Origin: Thioalkalivibrio sp. ALJ21
GTDB lineage: Bacteria; Pseudomonadota; Gammaproteobacteria; Ectothiorhodospirales; Ectothiorhodospiraceae
DNA length: 64,000 bases
Reading direction: 5' to 3'
NCBI RefSeq assembly: GCF_000378605.1
Contig: NZ_KB905157.1
Span: forward strand, 1 to 64,000
Positions 9,571 through 22,249 of this stretch are shown here, one piece after another. The notes below the pieces were generated by a model. That model did not search any database. It saw nothing but the letters and a program-made list of their open reading frames with translations, and had not been told where the DNA came from. The number at the start of each line of letters is the position of its first letter. Position 1 is the first letter of the stretch. Position numbers and translations under genes: made by a program.

Positions 9571-10916
9571 TGGCGCGTGGAGCGACAGCACGATCCGGTG
9601 GCGGGCTCACCGGCTTTACCGAGTTGCGTCAACGCCTGCTGTTCGTGCTGGGCGCTCTGGTCGTCTACCGCATCGGGACGTTCATCCCGGTGCCGGGGAT
9701 CAACCCGGTCGCCGTATCGCAGTTCTTCGAACAGCAAAGCGGCACCATCCTGGACATGTTCAACATGTTCTCCGGGGGTGCGCTGGAGCGGCTGTCGATC
9801 TTTGCCCTGGGCGTGATGCCGTATATCTCGGCCGCGATCATCATGCAGTTGCTGGCTGCGACCGTGCCTGCGCTGCAACAGCTGAAGAAGGAAGGCGAGC
9901 AAGGCCGCCGCAAGATTACGCAATACACGCGCTACGGGACCGTGGCGCTGGCGCTGTTTCAGAGTATCGGCATCGGGATCGCGCTGAACGGGCAGACCAT
10001 TCAGGGCATGCCGATGGCGCTGAACCCGGGTCCGATCTTTATCTTTACGGTGGTCGTATCGCTGGTGACCGGGACGCTGTTCCTGATGTGGCTGGGTGAG
10101 CAGATCACCGAGCGCGGGATTGGCAACGGGATCTCGATCATTATCTTCGCCGGGATCGTGGCGGGGCTTCCGGGGGCCATTGGCGGGACCCTGGAGCTGG
10201 CGCGTACCGGTGAACTGGCAGCGGCGTTTGTGGTGATCCTGATCGTGCTGGCGCTTGCGGTGACCGCCTTCGTGGTGTTTGTCGAACGCGGGCAGCGGCG
10301 GGTCACGATCAACTACGCCAAGCGTCAGGTCGGAAGAAAGGTCGTCGGTGGCCAGTCTTCCCACTTGCCGCTGAAGCTGAACATGGCGGGCGTGATCCCG
10401 CCGATCTTCGCGTCGAGTATCATTCTGTTCCCCTCGACCCTGGGGCAATGGTTTGGGCAGGCGGAAGGCATGGACTGGCTGCGCGAGCTGTCGACGACGC
10501 TCGCGCCCGGTCAGCCGCTGTACGTGGGCTTCTACGCGGCGGCCATCATTTTCTTCTGTTTCTTCTATACCGCGCTGGTGTTCAACTCGCGCGATACGGC
10601 GGAGAACCTGAAGAAGCAGGGCGCCTTTATCCCGGGGATCCGGCCGGGCGTCCAGACGGAACGGTTTATCGACGGGGTCATGACCCGGTTGACCGCGGTC
10701 GGTGCGGTGTACATTACCGCCGTGTGTCTGCTGCCGGAGTTCCTGATCCTGTACTGGAACGTGCCCTTCTACTTTGGTGGGACGTCGCTGCTGATCATCG
10801 TGATCGTGGTGATGGACTTCATGGCCCAGCTGCAATCGCACCTGGTGTCGCACCAGTACGAAGGACTGATGAAAAAGGCGAATCTGAAGGGGTTCGGCGG
10901 GACCGGGATCCGCTAG
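9570..10916 (+). CDS. secY: Protein translocase subunit SecY
   Basis: This 448-aa inner-membrane protein has ten hydrophobic segments and forms the Sec channel with SecE and SecG. Hallmarks are [15 protein letters not shown] near the first periplasmic loop, the plug/TM2 region [20 protein letters not shown], and the cytosolic loop [18 protein letters not shown] used by SecA and ribosomes. The position between rplO and rpmJ is the universal spc arrangement. Confidence 0.98.
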   Translation: MARGATARSGGGLTGFTELRQRLLFVLGALVVYRIGTFIPVPGINPVAVSQFFEQQSGTILDMFNMFSGGALERLSIFALGVMPYISAAIIMQLLAATVPALQQLKKEGEQGRRKITQYTRYGTVALALFQSIGIGIALNGQTIQGMPMALNPGPIFIFTVVVSLVTGTLFLMWLGEQITERGIGNGISIIIFAGIVAGLPGAIGGTLELARTGELAAAFVVILIVLALAVTAFVVFVERGQRRVTINYAKRQVGRKVVGGQSSHLPLKLNMAGVIPPIFASSIILFPSTLGQWFGQAEGMDWLRELSTTLAPGQPLYVGFYAAAIIFFCFFYTALVFNSRDTAENLKKQGAFIPGIRPGVQTERFIDGVMTRLTAVGAVYITAVCLLPEFLILYWNVPFYFGGTSLLIIVIVVMDFMAQLQSHLVSHQYEGLMKKANLKGFGGTGIR

Positions 10917-10952
10917 ACCATCCCGTTGGGAATCCGTTGAAGGAGAAAGACC

Positions 10953-11066
10953 ATGAAGGTACGGGCATCCGTAAAGCCGATCTGCCGCAACTGCAAGGTG
11001 ATCCGGCGTAATGGCGTGGTCCGCGTGATCTGCTCGGACAAGCGCCACAAGCAACGCCAGGGCTAA
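10953..11066 (+). CDS. rpmJ: 50S ribosomal protein L36 (zinc-binding form)
   Basis: This 37-aa protein starts [16 protein letters not shown]. Zinc ligands Cys11, Cys14, Cys27 and His32 are all present, so this is the zinc-binding (C+) version. It is one residue shorter than E. coli L36 between Cys27 and His32. AGGAGAAAG gives a strong ribosome binding site. It ends the spc group; a promoter and new transcription unit follow. Confidence 0.96.
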   Translation: MKVRASVKPICRNCKVIRRNGVVRVICSDKRHKQRQG

Positions 11067-11069
11067 GGC

Positions 11070-11098
11070 TTGGCGTCACTGGTATTCATTGCTACTAT
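11070..11098 (+). promoter_or_regulatory. Promoter of the alpha operon (rpsM onwards)
   Basis: TTGGCG (11070-11075) and TACTAT (11093-11098) are separated by an ideal 17 nt, just after rpmJ and 35 nt before rpsM. E. coli has its alpha-operon promoter in the same place. A short GCCGGC-TTT-GCCGGT hairpin follows at about 11100-11114. In E. coli the rpsM leader is the S4 repressor target. Confidence 0.65.
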
Positions 11099-11132
11099 AG
11101 CCGGCTTTGCCGGTTTCTGATGGAGATGTTGG

Positions 11133-11489
11133 ATGGCTCGCGTCGCTGGAATCAATATTCCTGACCAGAAGCACACCGTGGTTGCGCTGACCGCGATCTA
11201 TGGCATTGGCCCGACTCGGGCCCGCCAGATCTGCGAGGCCGCCGGTGTGCGTCCGGAAATCAAGGTGCGGGATCTGACCGATGCCGAAGTCGACGCTCTG
11301 CGTGCGCAGATCGATCGCATTCCGGTGGAAGGGGATCTGCGTCGCGAGATCAGCATGAACATCAAGCGGTTGATGGATCTGGGCTGCTATCGCGGGGTGC
11401 GTCATCGTCGCGGCCTGCCGCTGCGCGGCCAGCAGACGCAGACGAACGCCCGGACCCGCAAGGGCCCGCGTCGCCCGATTCGTAAGTAA
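11133..11489 (+). CDS. rpsM: 30S ribosomal protein S13
   Basis: The protein has 118 aa, as in E. coli. The N-terminal [20 protein letters not shown] and the basic tail [20 protein letters not shown] are typical. S13 bridges the subunits and contacts P-site tRNA. First gene of the alpha group, under the promoter at 11070-11098. Confidence 0.98.
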   Translation: MARVAGINIPDQKHTVVALTAIYGIGPTRARQICEAAGVRPEIKVRDLTDAEVDALRAQIDRIPVEGDLRREISMNIKRLMDLGCYRGVRHRRGLPLRGQQTQTNARTRKGPRRPIRK

Positions 11490-11510
11490 TCAGACTGGGA
11501 TCACAGGTAC

Positions 11511-11900
11511 ATGGCACAAGCGCAGACCCGGACCAAGAAAAAGGTCCGCAAAAATATCGCCGAGGGCGTGGCACACGTGTACGCCACGTTCAACAACACG
11601 ATCATCACCATCACCGATCGTCAGGGCAACACGATCAGCTGGGCGACCTCTGGTGGCTCCGGCTTCCGTGGCTCGCGCAAGTCGACCCCGTTCGCAGCCC
11701 AGGTGGCCGCGGAACGCGCCGGTTCGGCTGCGGCCGAGCACGGCGTGAAGAATCTCGACGTGATGGTGCGCGGTCCGGGCCCGGGTCGCGAGTCGGCGGT
11801 ACGTGCGCTGAACAATGCGGGGTTCAAGATCACCAACATCAGTGATGTCACCCCGATCCCCCACAACGGCTGCCGGCCGCCCAAGAAACGCCGCGTTTAA
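11511..11900 (+). CDS. rpsK: 30S ribosomal protein S11
   Basis: The protein has 129 aa. Characteristic segments are [19 protein letters not shown] and the C-terminal [17 protein letters not shown]11 forms part of the platform near the E site. An Asn-Gly (HNG) pair, a known isoaspartate site in E. coli S11, is kept. Confidence 0.98.
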   Translation: MAQAQTRTKKKVRKNIAEGVAHVYATFNNTIITITDRQGNTISWATSGGSGFRGSRKSTPFAAQVAAERAGSAAAEHGVKNLDVMVRGPGPGRESAVRALNNAGFKITNISDVTPIPHNGCRPPKKRRV

Positions 11901-11915
11901 GGCTGGAGTTCAAGA

Positions 11916-12536
11916 ATGGCTCGTTACATTGGACCGAAATGCAAGCTGAGTCGCCGCGAAGGCGTGGACCTGGGGCTGAAGAGCCGGGCGCGCGCGCTGG
12001 AGACCAAGTGCAAGCTGGACAAGGCCCCGGGGCAGCACGGCGAACGCCGCACCCGCCTGTCCGACTACGCCGTGCAGCTGCGCGAAAAGCAGAAGCTGCG
12101 CCGCATCTACGGGGTGCTGGAAAAGCAGTTCCGCAACTATTACAAGAAGGCCGCCCAGCGCAAGGGCTCCACGGGTGAGAACCTGCTGAAGCTGCTGGAA
12201 GGCCGTCTGGACAACGTCGTTTATCGCATGGGCTTCGGCAGCACTCGCTCCGAGGCGCGTCAGCTGGTCTCGCACCGCGCGGTGCTGGTCAATGGCCAGG
12301 TGGTGAACATCGCCGCCTACCAGGTGCAGCCGTCGGATGTAGTCAGCATTCGCGAGAAGGCACGCAAGCAGGTGCGTATCCAGGACTCCATGACCCTGGC
12401 CGAGCAGAGCGGTTTTCCGTCCTGGGTGGAAGTGGACACGAGCAAGTTCGAGGGCACCTTCAAGGCGATCCCGGACCGCTCCGACCTGCCCGCCGACATC
12501 AACGAGTCGCTCGTCGTCGAGCTGTACTCGAAGTAA
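11916..12536 (+). CDS. rpsD: 30S ribosomal protein S4
   Basis: The protein has 206 aa, identical in length to E. coli. The N-terminus [16 protein letters not shown] and the S4 RNA-binding domain (about residues 95-160, with [20 protein letters not shown]) are clear. S4 nucleates 30S assembly and in E. coli represses its own alpha operon. Confidence 0.98.
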   Translation: MARYIGPKCKLSRREGVDLGLKSRARALETKCKLDKAPGQHGERRTRLSDYAVQLREKQKLRRIYGVLEKQFRNYYKKAAQRKGSTGENLLKLLEGRLDNVVYRMGFGSTRSEARQLVSHRAVLVNGQVVNIAAYQVQPSDVVSIREKARKQVRIQDSMTLAEQSGFPSWVEVDTSKFEGTFKAIPDRSDLPADINESLVVELYSK

Positions 12537-12566
12537 CCGTATAGCGGCCTTCCGCCAGGAGACACC

Positions 12567-13553
12567 ATGCAGTCCAACGAACTGGTCAAGAAACAACAGA
12601 TCGAGGTCGAGGCCGAGAATCGGAACCAGGCCAAGGTCGCGCTGGAGCCGCTCGAGCGGGGCTTCGGTCACACGCTGGGCAACGCCCTGCGCCGCGTACT
12701 GCTGTCGTCGATCCCGGGTGCCGCGATCGTCGAGGCCCGTATCGAGGGCGTGCTGCACGAGTACACCGCGATCGAGGGCGTGCAGGAAGACGTGGTCGAC
12801 ATCCTGCTGAACCTGAAGGGTGTGGCGCTGCGCATGCACAGCCGCGAAGAATCGACGCTGAGCCTGAAGAAAAAGGGCCCGTGCGTGGTGACCGCCGGTG
12901 ACATCACCGTGGATCACGATGTCGAAGTGGTGAACCCGGAGCATGTGATCGCGACGATCACCAAGAACGTCGAAATCGACATGACCCTGACCGCCCGTGC
13001 CGGGCGCGGCTACGAGCCGGTGAGTACTCGCCGTCAGGCCGAAGGCGACGAGACCGGTATTGGTCGTCTGCTGCTGGATGCCAGCTTCAGCCCGATCCGC
13101 CGCGTGGCCTACCGTGTCGAGAGCGCCCGTCTGGCGCAGCGTACCGACATGGACCGTCTGGTGCTGGAGCTCGAGACGAACGGTGCGATCGCGCCGGATG
13201 ACGCGGTTCGTCAGGCCGCGACGATCCTGCAGGGTCAGCTGGCCCCGTTCGTGGATCTTCAGGAAGAGACGGGCGAGGTGCCTGGTACGACCGCGGGCGC
13301 GATCGATCCGATCCTGCTGCGTCCGGTGGACGAGCTGGAACTGACCGTGCGTTCGGCGAACTGCCTGAAGGCCGAGAATCTGTACTACATCGGGGATCTG
13401 GTGCAGCGCACCGAGGTTGAGCTGCTGCGTGCGCCCAACCTGGGCAAGAAGTCGCTGACCGAGATCAAGGACACGCTGGCCACTCACGGTCTGTCGCTCG
13501 GGATGCGTCTCGAGAACTGGCCGCCGCCGGGTCTGCGCGACGACAACGAGTAA
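12567..13553 (+). CDS. rpoA: RNA polymerase alpha subunit
   Basis: The protein has 328 aa (E. coli 329). The N-terminal dimerisation domain (residues about 1-235) contains [17 protein letters not shown]. The C-terminal domain (about 250-328) has the DNA-contacting helix-hairpin-helix region [20 protein letters not shown] and the segment [16 protein letters not shown]. It provides the polymerase scaffold and UP-element/activator contacts. It lies between rpsD and rplQ. Confidence 0.98.
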   Translation: MQSNELVKKQQIEVEAENRNQAKVALEPLERGFGHTLGNALRRVLLSSIPGAAIVEARIEGVLHEYTAIEGVQEDVVDILLNLKGVALRMHSREESTLSLKKKGPCVVTAGDITVDHDVEVVNPEHVIATITKNVEIDMTLTARAGRGYEPVSTRRQAEGDETGIGRLLLDASFSPIRRVAYRVESARLAQRTDMDRLVLELETNGAIAPDDAVRQAATILQGQLAPFVDLQEETGEVPGTTAGAIDPILLRPVDELELTVRSANCLKAENLYYIGDLVQRTEVELLRAPNLGKKSLTEIKDTLATHGLSLGMRLENWPPPGLRDDNE

Positions 13554-13595
13554 TCACGGCGCTTCGCGCCAACCGTATTTCAGAGGAAATCTCTC

Positions 13596-13991
13596 ATGCG
13601 TCATCGTCATTCCGGCCGTCAGCTGGGCCGTAACAGCTCGCACCGCAAGGCCACCTTTCAGGCCCTGTCCGTGGCCCTGTTCCGGCACGAACTGATCAAG
13701 ACCACGCTGCCGAAGGCCAAGGAGCTGCGCCGTGTGGCCGAGCCGCTGATCACCCTCGCGAAGGAAGACAGCGTGCACGGTCGTCGTACCGCGTTCGCCC
13801 GCCTGCGTGACAAGGAGATCGTGGGCAAGCTGTTCACCGAGCTGGGTCCGCGCTACGAGGGCCGTCCGGGTGGCTACCTGCGCATCCTGAAGTGCGGCAA
13901 CCGCGCAGGCGACAACGCGCCGATGGCGTATGTCGAGCTGGTCGACCGGCCGGAGCCGAGTGCGGATCAGGAGAACGGCGAAGCCGCCTGA
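13596..13991 (+). CDS. rplQ: 50S ribosomal protein L17
   Basis: This 131-aa protein (E. coli 127) starts [20 protein letters not shown], the family signature. It is the last gene of the ribosomal block and is followed by a strong intrinsic terminator. The acidic last 15 residues are a variable extension. AGAGGAAA precedes the ATG. Confidence 0.98.
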   Translation: MRHRHSGRQLGRNSSHRKATFQALSVALFRHELIKTTLPKAKELRRVAEPLITLAKEDSVHGRRTAFARLRDKEIVGKLFTELGPRYEGRPGGYLRILKCGNRAGDNAPMAYVELVDRPEPSADQENGEAA

Positions 13992-14016
13992 TCGAGTACG
14001 GCACCCGCATTCAATA

Positions 14017-14043
14017 GCCGGCCTTCTGGGCCGGCTTTTTTGC
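14017..14043 (+). terminator. Intrinsic terminator after rplQ
   Basis: An 8-bp stem AGCCGGCC (14017-14024) pairs with GGCCGGCT (14030-14037) around a 5-nt loop, followed directly by a run of T (14037-14041). It ends the alpha operon and separates it from the convergent uvrA gene, which stops 37 bases further on. Confidence 0.9.
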
Positions 14044-14077
14044 GTTTGGGGGGCAGGCCCCGGCCTGAACGGAACGA

Positions 14078-16927
<2,850 letters not shown>

Positions 16928-17096
16928 GGATCGGTATCGACTCCACCTGGTTGTGCGAGGGGCGCCCGACAGACTGCGTTGGGGCGCAAACCGCTCATGG
17001 TAACACTGCGGCGATCGCCGCCATGGTTTCCGTGGCGTTGTTGCCGGTAAACTCGGCACGCATGACAGCCCGTCCTTCCCTGCGGATTCCACCGGC

Positions 17097-18485
17097 ATGA
17101 CGCCCCGCGAGCTGCGCGCGACCTCCGGGCTCGCGGCCATCTATGGCGTGCGCATGGCCGGTCTGTTCATGGTGCTGCCGGTGTTCATGCTGCACTTGGA
17201 CACGCTCGCGGGTGCCACGCCGTTCCTGATGGGGCTGGCGCTGGGGATCTACGGGCTGACCCAGGCCCTGCTGCAGATCCCGTTCGGGCTGTTGTCCGAT
17301 CGGCTGGGGCGCAAGCCGTTGATCCTCGGCGGGCTCGTACTCTTCGTGCTCGGGAGTCTGGTCGCGGCCCTGGCGGAGACCGTGCACGGGGTAATCCTGG
17401 GGCGGGCGCTGCAGGGCGCCGGGGCGGTGGCCGCGGTGATCCTGGCGCTGACCGCCGATCTGGTGGGCGAGGAGCGGCGTATGCGCGCGCTCGCGGTGAT
17501 CGGGCTGACCATCGGGCTGACCTTTACCGCCTCGATGGCGCTGGGGCCGGTGGTGGATCGCGCGGCCGGCTTGAGCGGCGTCTTCGGCCTGTCCGCATTG
17601 CTCGGGGTGCTGGCGATCGTGATCCTGCTGTTCTGGGTGCCCAACCCGGAGCGTGCGCGGCAGCACCCGGACATGGTCCCCATCTGGTCCGCGCTGCCGC
17701 AGGTGCTGCGCGAACCGGAGCTGTTGCGCCTGAATCTCGGCATCTTCGTGCTGCACCTGGTGCTGGCCGCCAATTTCCTCGTGATCCCGCTGCTGCTGGT
17801 CGAGTATCTGGGGCTGGCCGGCGCCGAGCACTGGCGCTTTTACGTGCCCGTGCTGCTGGCGGGCTTTGCCCTGATGCTGCCGGGTATCATCCTGGGCGAG
17901 CGCCGCCGAAGGGTGCATATGGTGATGCGCGGGGCGATTGGCCTGCTCGTGCTGGTCCAGCTCCTGCTGGCGCTGGTCCTCTTCAATGGCATGGGCATGT
18001 GGCTCTTTGTGGCCCTGATGGTGGCGTTTTTCGCCGCCTTCAATCTGCTGGAGGCCGGGCTGCCGTCGCTGGTCGCGCGGGCGGCGCCGGTCGCGCACAA
18101 GGGGACGGCCATGGGCGGCTTCGCGACCGCGCAGTTCCTGGGGATCTTCGCCGGGGGGCTGGTCGGGGGTGGCGTGCTGACGCTGGCGGGGCCCGCCGGT
18201 GTCTTTCTGGCCTCCGTCCCCCTGCTGCTGATCTGGTTTGTGATCGCCTGGCGCATGCAGCCGCGCTACCGTTCCAACCGTGTACTGGGGGTTCCTGCCC
18301 ACTGGGCCGGTCGCGAGGCCGAGCTGCGCTACGCGCTGGTGGGCTGGCCCGGCATCGTGGAGGTGGCGCTGTCGCCCGATGCACGCTCGCTGTACCTCAA
18401 GGTCGACCCCGGCGGGCCGGATACGGAGGCCCTGGTGGCCTGGCTGGCGCAGCCACCCGATGTGGTTGCCGCACGCGGCGGCTGA
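17097..18485 (+). CDS. YajR-like major facilitator transporter with C-terminal soluble domain
   Basis: This 462-aa inner-membrane protein has twelve hydrophobic segments; motif A ([16 protein letters not shown]) lies between TM2 and TM3. After TM12 a soluble tail of about 70 residues (from [20 protein letters not shown]) has the beta-alpha-beta pattern of the YAM domain found in E. coli YajR. The substrate is unknown. The uvrA-MFS-ssb neighbourhood is conserved in pseudomonads. It is transcribed divergently from uvrA, with a 169-nt spacer. Drug export is possible but unproven. Confidence 0.85.
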   Translation: MTPRELRATSGLAAIYGVRMAGLFMVLPVFMLHLDTLAGATPFLMGLALGIYGLTQALLQIPFGLLSDRLGRKPLILGGLVLFVLGSLVAALAETVHGVILGRALQGAGAVAAVILALTADLVGEERRMRALAVIGLTIGLTFTASMALGPVVDRAAGLSGVFGLSALLGVLAIVILLFWVPNPERARQHPDMVPIWSALPQVLREPELLRLNLGIFVLHLVLAANFLVIPLLLVEYLGLAGAEHWRFYVPVLLAGFALMLPGIILGERRRRVHMVMRGAIGLLVLVQLLLALVLFNGMGMWLFVALMVAFFAAFNLLEAGLPSLVARAAPVAHKGTAMGGFATAQFLGIFAGGLVGGGVLTLAGPAGVFLASVPLLLIWFVIAWRMQPRYRSNRVLGVPAHWAGREAELRYALVGWPGIVEVALSPDARSLYLKVDPGGPDTEALVAWLAQPPDVVAARGG

Positions 18486-18525
18486 GCCACTTCGCCCGGT
18501 TGGCGCACAAAACCGCCCACGGGCG

Positions 18526-18554
18526 CTGCCGGCTGGCGGGCGCCCTGCTACAAT
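18526..18554 (+). promoter_or_regulatory. Candidate ssb promoter upstream of the structured element
   Basis: TACAAT at 18549-18554 with TG one base before it (an extended -10) lies 17 nt after CTGCCG at 18526-18531, a weak -35. The structured element begins at the last base of this box, so a transcript to ssb would start inside the element and carry nearly all of it as 5' leader. Modest evidence. Confidence 0.4.
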
Positions 18555-18826
18555 TAAGGAAACACTGACCAATGTACGCGCTCGCGCTCGAGTCGCTTTT
18601 GCGTGCGAACAAGGCGCGGTGACTGCCGTGCAGTCATTCTGCACAAGGGAGCCGCAACGCCGTTCCCGCGCAAAAGCGGCCGAGCCCCTCCGGGGTTGGT
18701 ACCCCAGGTTCCCCGATCCTGCGTTGCGCCGCTTGCGGGTAAAACCACTACCCGCTGCACGACGCGCCTTGTCTCGGAAAACCTGGGGTACCAACGCGAG
18801 CGTGTACATTGATCAGTGTTTCCTTA
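18555..18826 (+). mobile_element. Structured TA-flanked palindromic element, copy A
   Basis: A noncoding element of 268 bp between TA dinucleotides. Terminal arms 18554-18586 and 18795-18827 are complementary at 31 of 33 positions. One of the two exceptions would be a G-U pair in RNA. Internal stems: 18609-18620 with 18761-18772; 18695-18710 with 18780-18795 (16 bp, perfect); 18735-18741 with 18749-18755; hairpin 18621-18635. The second stem crosses the first. A second copy lies at 58134-58420 in the same orientation, with compensatory changes. Any open frames through it look accidental. It fills most of the 391-nt gap before ssb. Its family is unknown to me. Confidence 0.85.
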
Positions 18827-18876
18827 ACGGTTCGTTTCCCGCGCCCTGCAAAGGCGTCAGACACTAAGGAGTTCCC

Positions 18877-19359
18877 ATGGCCCGCGGCGTCAACAAAGTC
18901 ATCCTGCTCGGCAACCTCGGGGCCGACCCGGAAAAGCGCGAGACCCCCAACGGGGTTACCGTGACCAATCTGCGTCTGGCCACCTCGGAGCAGTGGACCG
19001 ACAAGAACTCCGGCGAGAAGCGGGAGAACACCGAATGGCACCGGGTGGTGATGTTCGGGCGTCTGGCCGACATCGCCGCGCAGTACCTGTCCAAGGGCTC
19101 GCAGGTCTACATCGAGGGCAAGATCCAGACCCGCAAGTGGCAGGACCAGTCCGGCAATGACCGCTACAGCACCGAGATCGTGGCCAACGACATGCAGCTG
19201 ATCGGCGGCCGCGGGGGCAGCGGCGGTGGCGGCGGGTTCGACCAGGATCCGGGCTATGGCGGCGGCAGTTCCTACGGCGGCGGTGGCCAGCAGGGCGGCA
19301 ACCGCAGCAGCGCCCCGGTCTCCGGCGGCGCCTTCGATGACGACGACGTCCCGTTCTGA
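18877..19359 (+). CDS. ssb: Single-stranded DNA-binding protein
   Basis: This 160-aa protein has an N-terminal OB fold ([39 protein letters not shown]), a Gly-rich linker (about residues 112-145) and the acidic tip AFDDDDVPF that recruits repair and replication partners. TAAGGAG is the ribosome binding site. The gene follows the transporter across a gap filled by the structured element, so its expression could be affected by it. Confidence 0.97.
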   Translation: MARGVNKVILLGNLGADPEKRETPNGVTVTNLRLATSEQWTDKNSGEKRENTEWHRVVMFGRLADIAAQYLSKGSQVYIEGKIQTRKWQDQSGNDRYSTEIVANDMQLIGGRGGSGGGGGFDQDPGYGGGSSYGGGGQQGGNRSSAPVSGGAFDDDDVPF

Positions 19360-19395
19360 GAAGTACCTGACGTCCACCAACACAAGTACGCACGC

Positions 19396-20748
19396 ATGAT
19401 CCGCAAGGTCTACATCCAGACACACGGGTGTCAGATGAACGAGTACGACTCCGACCGCATGCTCGACGCGCTGCGCGAGCTGCACGGGGCGGAGCGTACC
19501 GATGACCCTGAGCAGGCCGATGTCTTGCTGATGAATACCTGCTCCATCCGCGAGAAGGCACAGGAGAAGGTGTTCTCGCTGCTGGGGCGCTGGCGGCAGA
19601 TCAAGGAGCGCCGGCCCGAGGTGATCATCGGGGTTGGCGGCTGTGTGGCCAGCCAGGAGGGCGATGCCCTGCGCGAACGGGCCCCGTACGTGGATCTGGT
19701 GTTCGGCCCGCAGACGCTGCACCGCCTGCCGGCGATGATCCAGTCGGTGCGCCGCGAGCGGGCGCCGGTGGTGGATATCTCCTTCCCCGAGATCGAGAAG
19801 TTCGACCGTCTGCCCGAGCCGAAGGCCGATGGCCCGACCGCGTTCGTCTCGGTGATGGAGGGCTGTTCCAAGTACTGCAGCTTCTGCGTGGTGCCCTATA
19901 CCCGCGGCGACGAGATCAGTCGGCCGTTCGACGACGTGATCGCCGAGGTCGTGGCGCTGGCCGGGCAGGGGGTCAAGGAGATCAACCTGCTGGGGCAGAA
20001 TGTGAATGCCTACCGCGGGCCGATGGAGGACGGTGATACCGCCGACCTCGCCCTGCTGATCCACTACGTCGCCGCGGTGGACGGGATCGAGCGCATCCGC
20101 TTCACCACCTCGCACCCGGTGGAGTTCTCCGATTCGCTGATCCAGGCCTATGCCGACGAGCCCAAGCTGGTCAGTCACCTGCACCTGCCGGTACAGAGCG
20201 GTTCCGACCGCATCCTGGCGCAGATGAAGCGCGGCCACACGATCCTGGAGTACAAGTCCAAGATCCGCCGCCTGCGCGAGGCGCGCCCGGACCTGGACCT
20301 GTCCTCCGACTTCATCGTCGGCTTCCCCGGCGAGACGGACGCCGACCATGCGGCGACCATGAAGCTGATCGAGGAGCTGCACTTCGATTTCTCCTTCAGC
20401 TTCATCTACAGCGCCCGTCCGGGTACGCCGGCGGCCTCGCTGCCGGACGACGTTCCGCTGGCCACCAAGAAGGCCCGCCTGGCCGAGCTGCAGGCCCTGA
20501 TCGAGCAGCACGGGCGCGAACGCAACCAGGCCATGGTCGGCAACATCGAGCCCGTGCTGGTCGAGGGCCCGGCCAAGCGCAATCCCGGCGAACTGGCCGG
20601 GCGCACGGCGAACAACCGCATCGTGAATTTTGCGGGCGACCCCAGCCTGATCGGACAGATGATCCCGGTCGAGATCACCGAGGCCCTGGCGCATTCCCTG
20701 CGCGGCCGTGCGGTCGAGCGGGCGATGCCCGCCGCCGTCGGCGCCTGA
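19396..20748 (+). CDS. miaB: tRNA-2-methylthio-N6-isopentenyladenosine-37 synthase MiaB
   Basis: This 450-aa radical SAM methylthiotransferase adds the ms2 group to i6A37 in tRNAs reading UNN codons. Cys12, Cys49 and Cys83 of the N-terminal domain bind one Fe-S cluster; Cys157, Cys161 and Cys164 ([16 protein letters not shown]) bind the SAM cluster. A TRAM domain occupies about the last 65 residues. It is followed 3 nt later by ybeZ, as in many gammaproteobacteria. Confidence 0.96.
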   Translation: MIRKVYIQTHGCQMNEYDSDRMLDALRELHGAERTDDPEQADVLLMNTCSIREKAQEKVFSLLGRWRQIKERRPEVIIGVGGCVASQEGDALRERAPYVDLVFGPQTLHRLPAMIQSVRRERAPVVDISFPEIEKFDRLPEPKADGPTAFVSVMEGCSKYCSFCVVPYTRGDEISRPFDDVIAEVVALAGQGVKEINLLGQNVNAYRGPMEDGDTADLALLIHYVAAVDGIERIRFTTSHPVEFSDSLIQAYADEPKLVSHLHLPVQSGSDRILAQMKRGHTILEYKSKIRRLREARPDLDLSSDFIVGFPGETDADHAATMKLIEELHFDFSFSFIYSARPGTPAASLPDDVPLATKKARLAELQALIEQHGRERNQAMVGNIEPVLVEGPAKRNPGELAGRTANNRIVNFAGDPSLIGQMIPVEITEALAHSLRGRAVERAMPAAVGA

Positions 20749-20751
20749 TTG

Positions 20752-21747
20752 ATGAGTAATCGTCTGGATTTCACCCTGGAGCCGGGGGACCAGGAGACGC
20801 TGGCGCGTCTGTCCGGTCCGCTGGATGCCCATCTGCGCCTGATCGAATCCCGTCTGGGCGTAGCCGTGCACAATCGCGGGCCGCGCTTCAACCTGACCGG
20901 GCCTAAGGCCGCAGTACAGGCCGCCGGCGCGCTGATTCACGACCTCCACCGCATGGCGCAGGAGGAGCCGGTCAGCCTGGAACAGGTGCACACCGCACTG
21001 CAGACCGCGCACATGGAAGGACTGGCGGAGGCCGAGCCGGCCGCAGCCGATCCCGCCCTGCGCCTGAAGCGCGCGGTGATCCGGGGCCGTGGTCCGCGCC
21101 AGAGCGGCTACCTGGCCTCGATCCAGCAGCATGACCTGAGCTTCGGGATCGGACCCGCCGGGACCGGCAAGACCTTTCTCGCGGTCGCCGCCGCCGTCGC
21201 GGCGCTCGAACAGGACCGCGTGCAGCGCCTGGTGCTGGTGCGCCCGGCGGTGGAGGCGGGCGAGCGCCTGGGCTTCCTGCCCGGTGACCTCGCGCAGAAG
21301 ATCGACCCCTACCTGCGCCCGATGTACGACGCCCTGTACGAACTGATGGGCTTCGACCAGACCGCGCGCCTGATGGAGCGCCAGGTGATCGAGGTGGCCC
21401 CGCTGGCCTACATGCGCGGGCGCACGCTGAACGAGGCCTTCATCATCCTCGACGAGGCACAGAACACCACCGTCGAGCAGATGAAGATGTTCCTCACCCG
21501 CATCGGCTTTGGTTCCACGGCGGTAGTCAACGGCGATATCACCCAGGTGGACCTGCCGCGCGGCCAGCGCTCGGGCCTGAAACACGCGATGCAGATCCTG
21601 CAGGGCGTGGAGGGTGTGAGCATTACCCGGTTCCAGGCTGGCGATGTGGTGCGCCACCCGCTGGTGCAGCGCATCGTCGAGGCCTATGACGCGCACGAGG
21701 ATGACGCGGCACGGGAGGGCGGACCCCGAGGCGATGGCGACGCTTGA
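20752..21747 (+). CDS. ybeZ: PhoH-like ATPase YbeZ
   Basis: The protein has 331 aa. Walker A is [12 protein letters not shown] (about residue 140) and Walker B is FIILDEAQN; an N-terminal KH-like segment ([20 protein letters not shown]) suggests RNA binding. Members act with YbeY in rRNA or RNA metabolism. I chose ATG 20752; a TTG directly before it is also in frame. The 3' end overlaps ybeY by 14 nt, a sign of translational coupling. Confidence 0.93.
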   Translation: MSNRLDFTLEPGDQETLARLSGPLDAHLRLIESRLGVAVHNRGPRFNLTGPKAAVQAAGALIHDLHRMAQEEPVSLEQVHTALQTAHMEGLAEAEPAAADPALRLKRAVIRGRGPRQSGYLASIQQHDLSFGIGPAGTGKTFLAVAAAVAALEQDRVQRLVLVRPAVEAGERLGFLPGDLAQKIDPYLRPMYDALYELMGFDQTARLMERQVIEVAPLAYMRGRTLNEAFIILDEAQNTTVEQMKMFLTRIGFGSTAVVNGDITQVDLPRGQRSGLKHAMQILQGVEGVSITRFQAGDVVRHPLVQRIVEAYDAHEDDAAREGGPRGDGDA

Positions 21748-22249
21748 GGTCGTGGTCCAGTATGCCCTGCCGCGCCGGGGGCTCCCGTCCGCCGTTACCC
21801 TGCGCCGGGCTGCGCGCGCCGCATGGCGCGGGGCCGGCCGGGCCGGCGTAACCCTGCGCGTGGTGGATGTCGACGAGGGCCTGGAACTGAATCGGGGCTT
21901 TCGCGGGCGTGACTACGCCACCAACGTACTGTCCTTCCCCGCCCCCGATCTGCCCGCGCTGGCGGCGGGCGAGCCGCACTATCTCGGCGATATCGTGCTC
22001 TGTGCGCCGGTGCTGGCGCGCGAGGCGGCCGAGCAGGGCAAGTCCCTGCGGGCCCACTACAGTCACATGGTGGTGCATGGCCTGCTGCATCTGCAGGGCA
22101 TGGATCACCAGGAACCCGGCGAGGCCGAGGCGATGGAGGCCGTTGAGCGCTCGATCCTGGCCGGGTTAGGCTATCCCGACCCCTACCAGACCGGCTCTCC
22201 GGCCCGTGACCCAAGCGCGCCCGCCACCGGAACCGTCCCCAATGCCTGA
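21734..22249 (+). CDS. ybeY: Endoribonuclease YbeY (rRNA maturation)
   Basis: The 171-aa zinc-dependent RNase matures the 16S rRNA 3' end and acts in ribosome quality control. The metal motif [15 protein letters not shown] supplies the three histidines. NVLSFPAPD and [10 protein letters not shown] are family segments. ATG 21734 lies inside the end of ybeZ. The C-terminus has a 20-residue Pro/Ala-rich tail whose codons overlap the start of ybeX. Confidence 0.95.
   Translation: MATLEVVVQYALPRRGLPSAVTLRRAARAAWRGAGRAGVTLRVVDVDEGLELNRGFRGRDYATNVLSFPAPDLPALAAGEPHYLGDIVLCAPVLAREAAEQGKSLRAHYSHMVVHGLLHLQGMDHQEPGEAEAMEAVERSILAGLGYPDPYQTGSPARDPSAPATGTVPNA

Noticed and set aside
9351-11054. A 567-codon minus-strand open frame opposite secY
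   Set aside because: Antisense to a clear SecY; composition is low complexity and rich in Arg, His and Asp, as expected for a shadow frame.
16928-17096. Search for a LexA box between uvrA and the transporter
   Set aside because: No CTGT-N8-ACAG or close variant was found, so no SOS site is claimed.
18555-18826. Structured element considered as a group I or group II intron
   Set aside because: No recognisable group I core or group II domain V was seen, and copy A lies between genes. The RNA-removal idea for copy B is kept only as a testable option.
18748-21696. A 982-codon minus-strand open frame opposite ssb, miaB and ybeZ
   Set aside because: It is the GC-driven antisense shadow of well-supported genes; its translation is His/Arg/Gly-rich with no recognisable domain.
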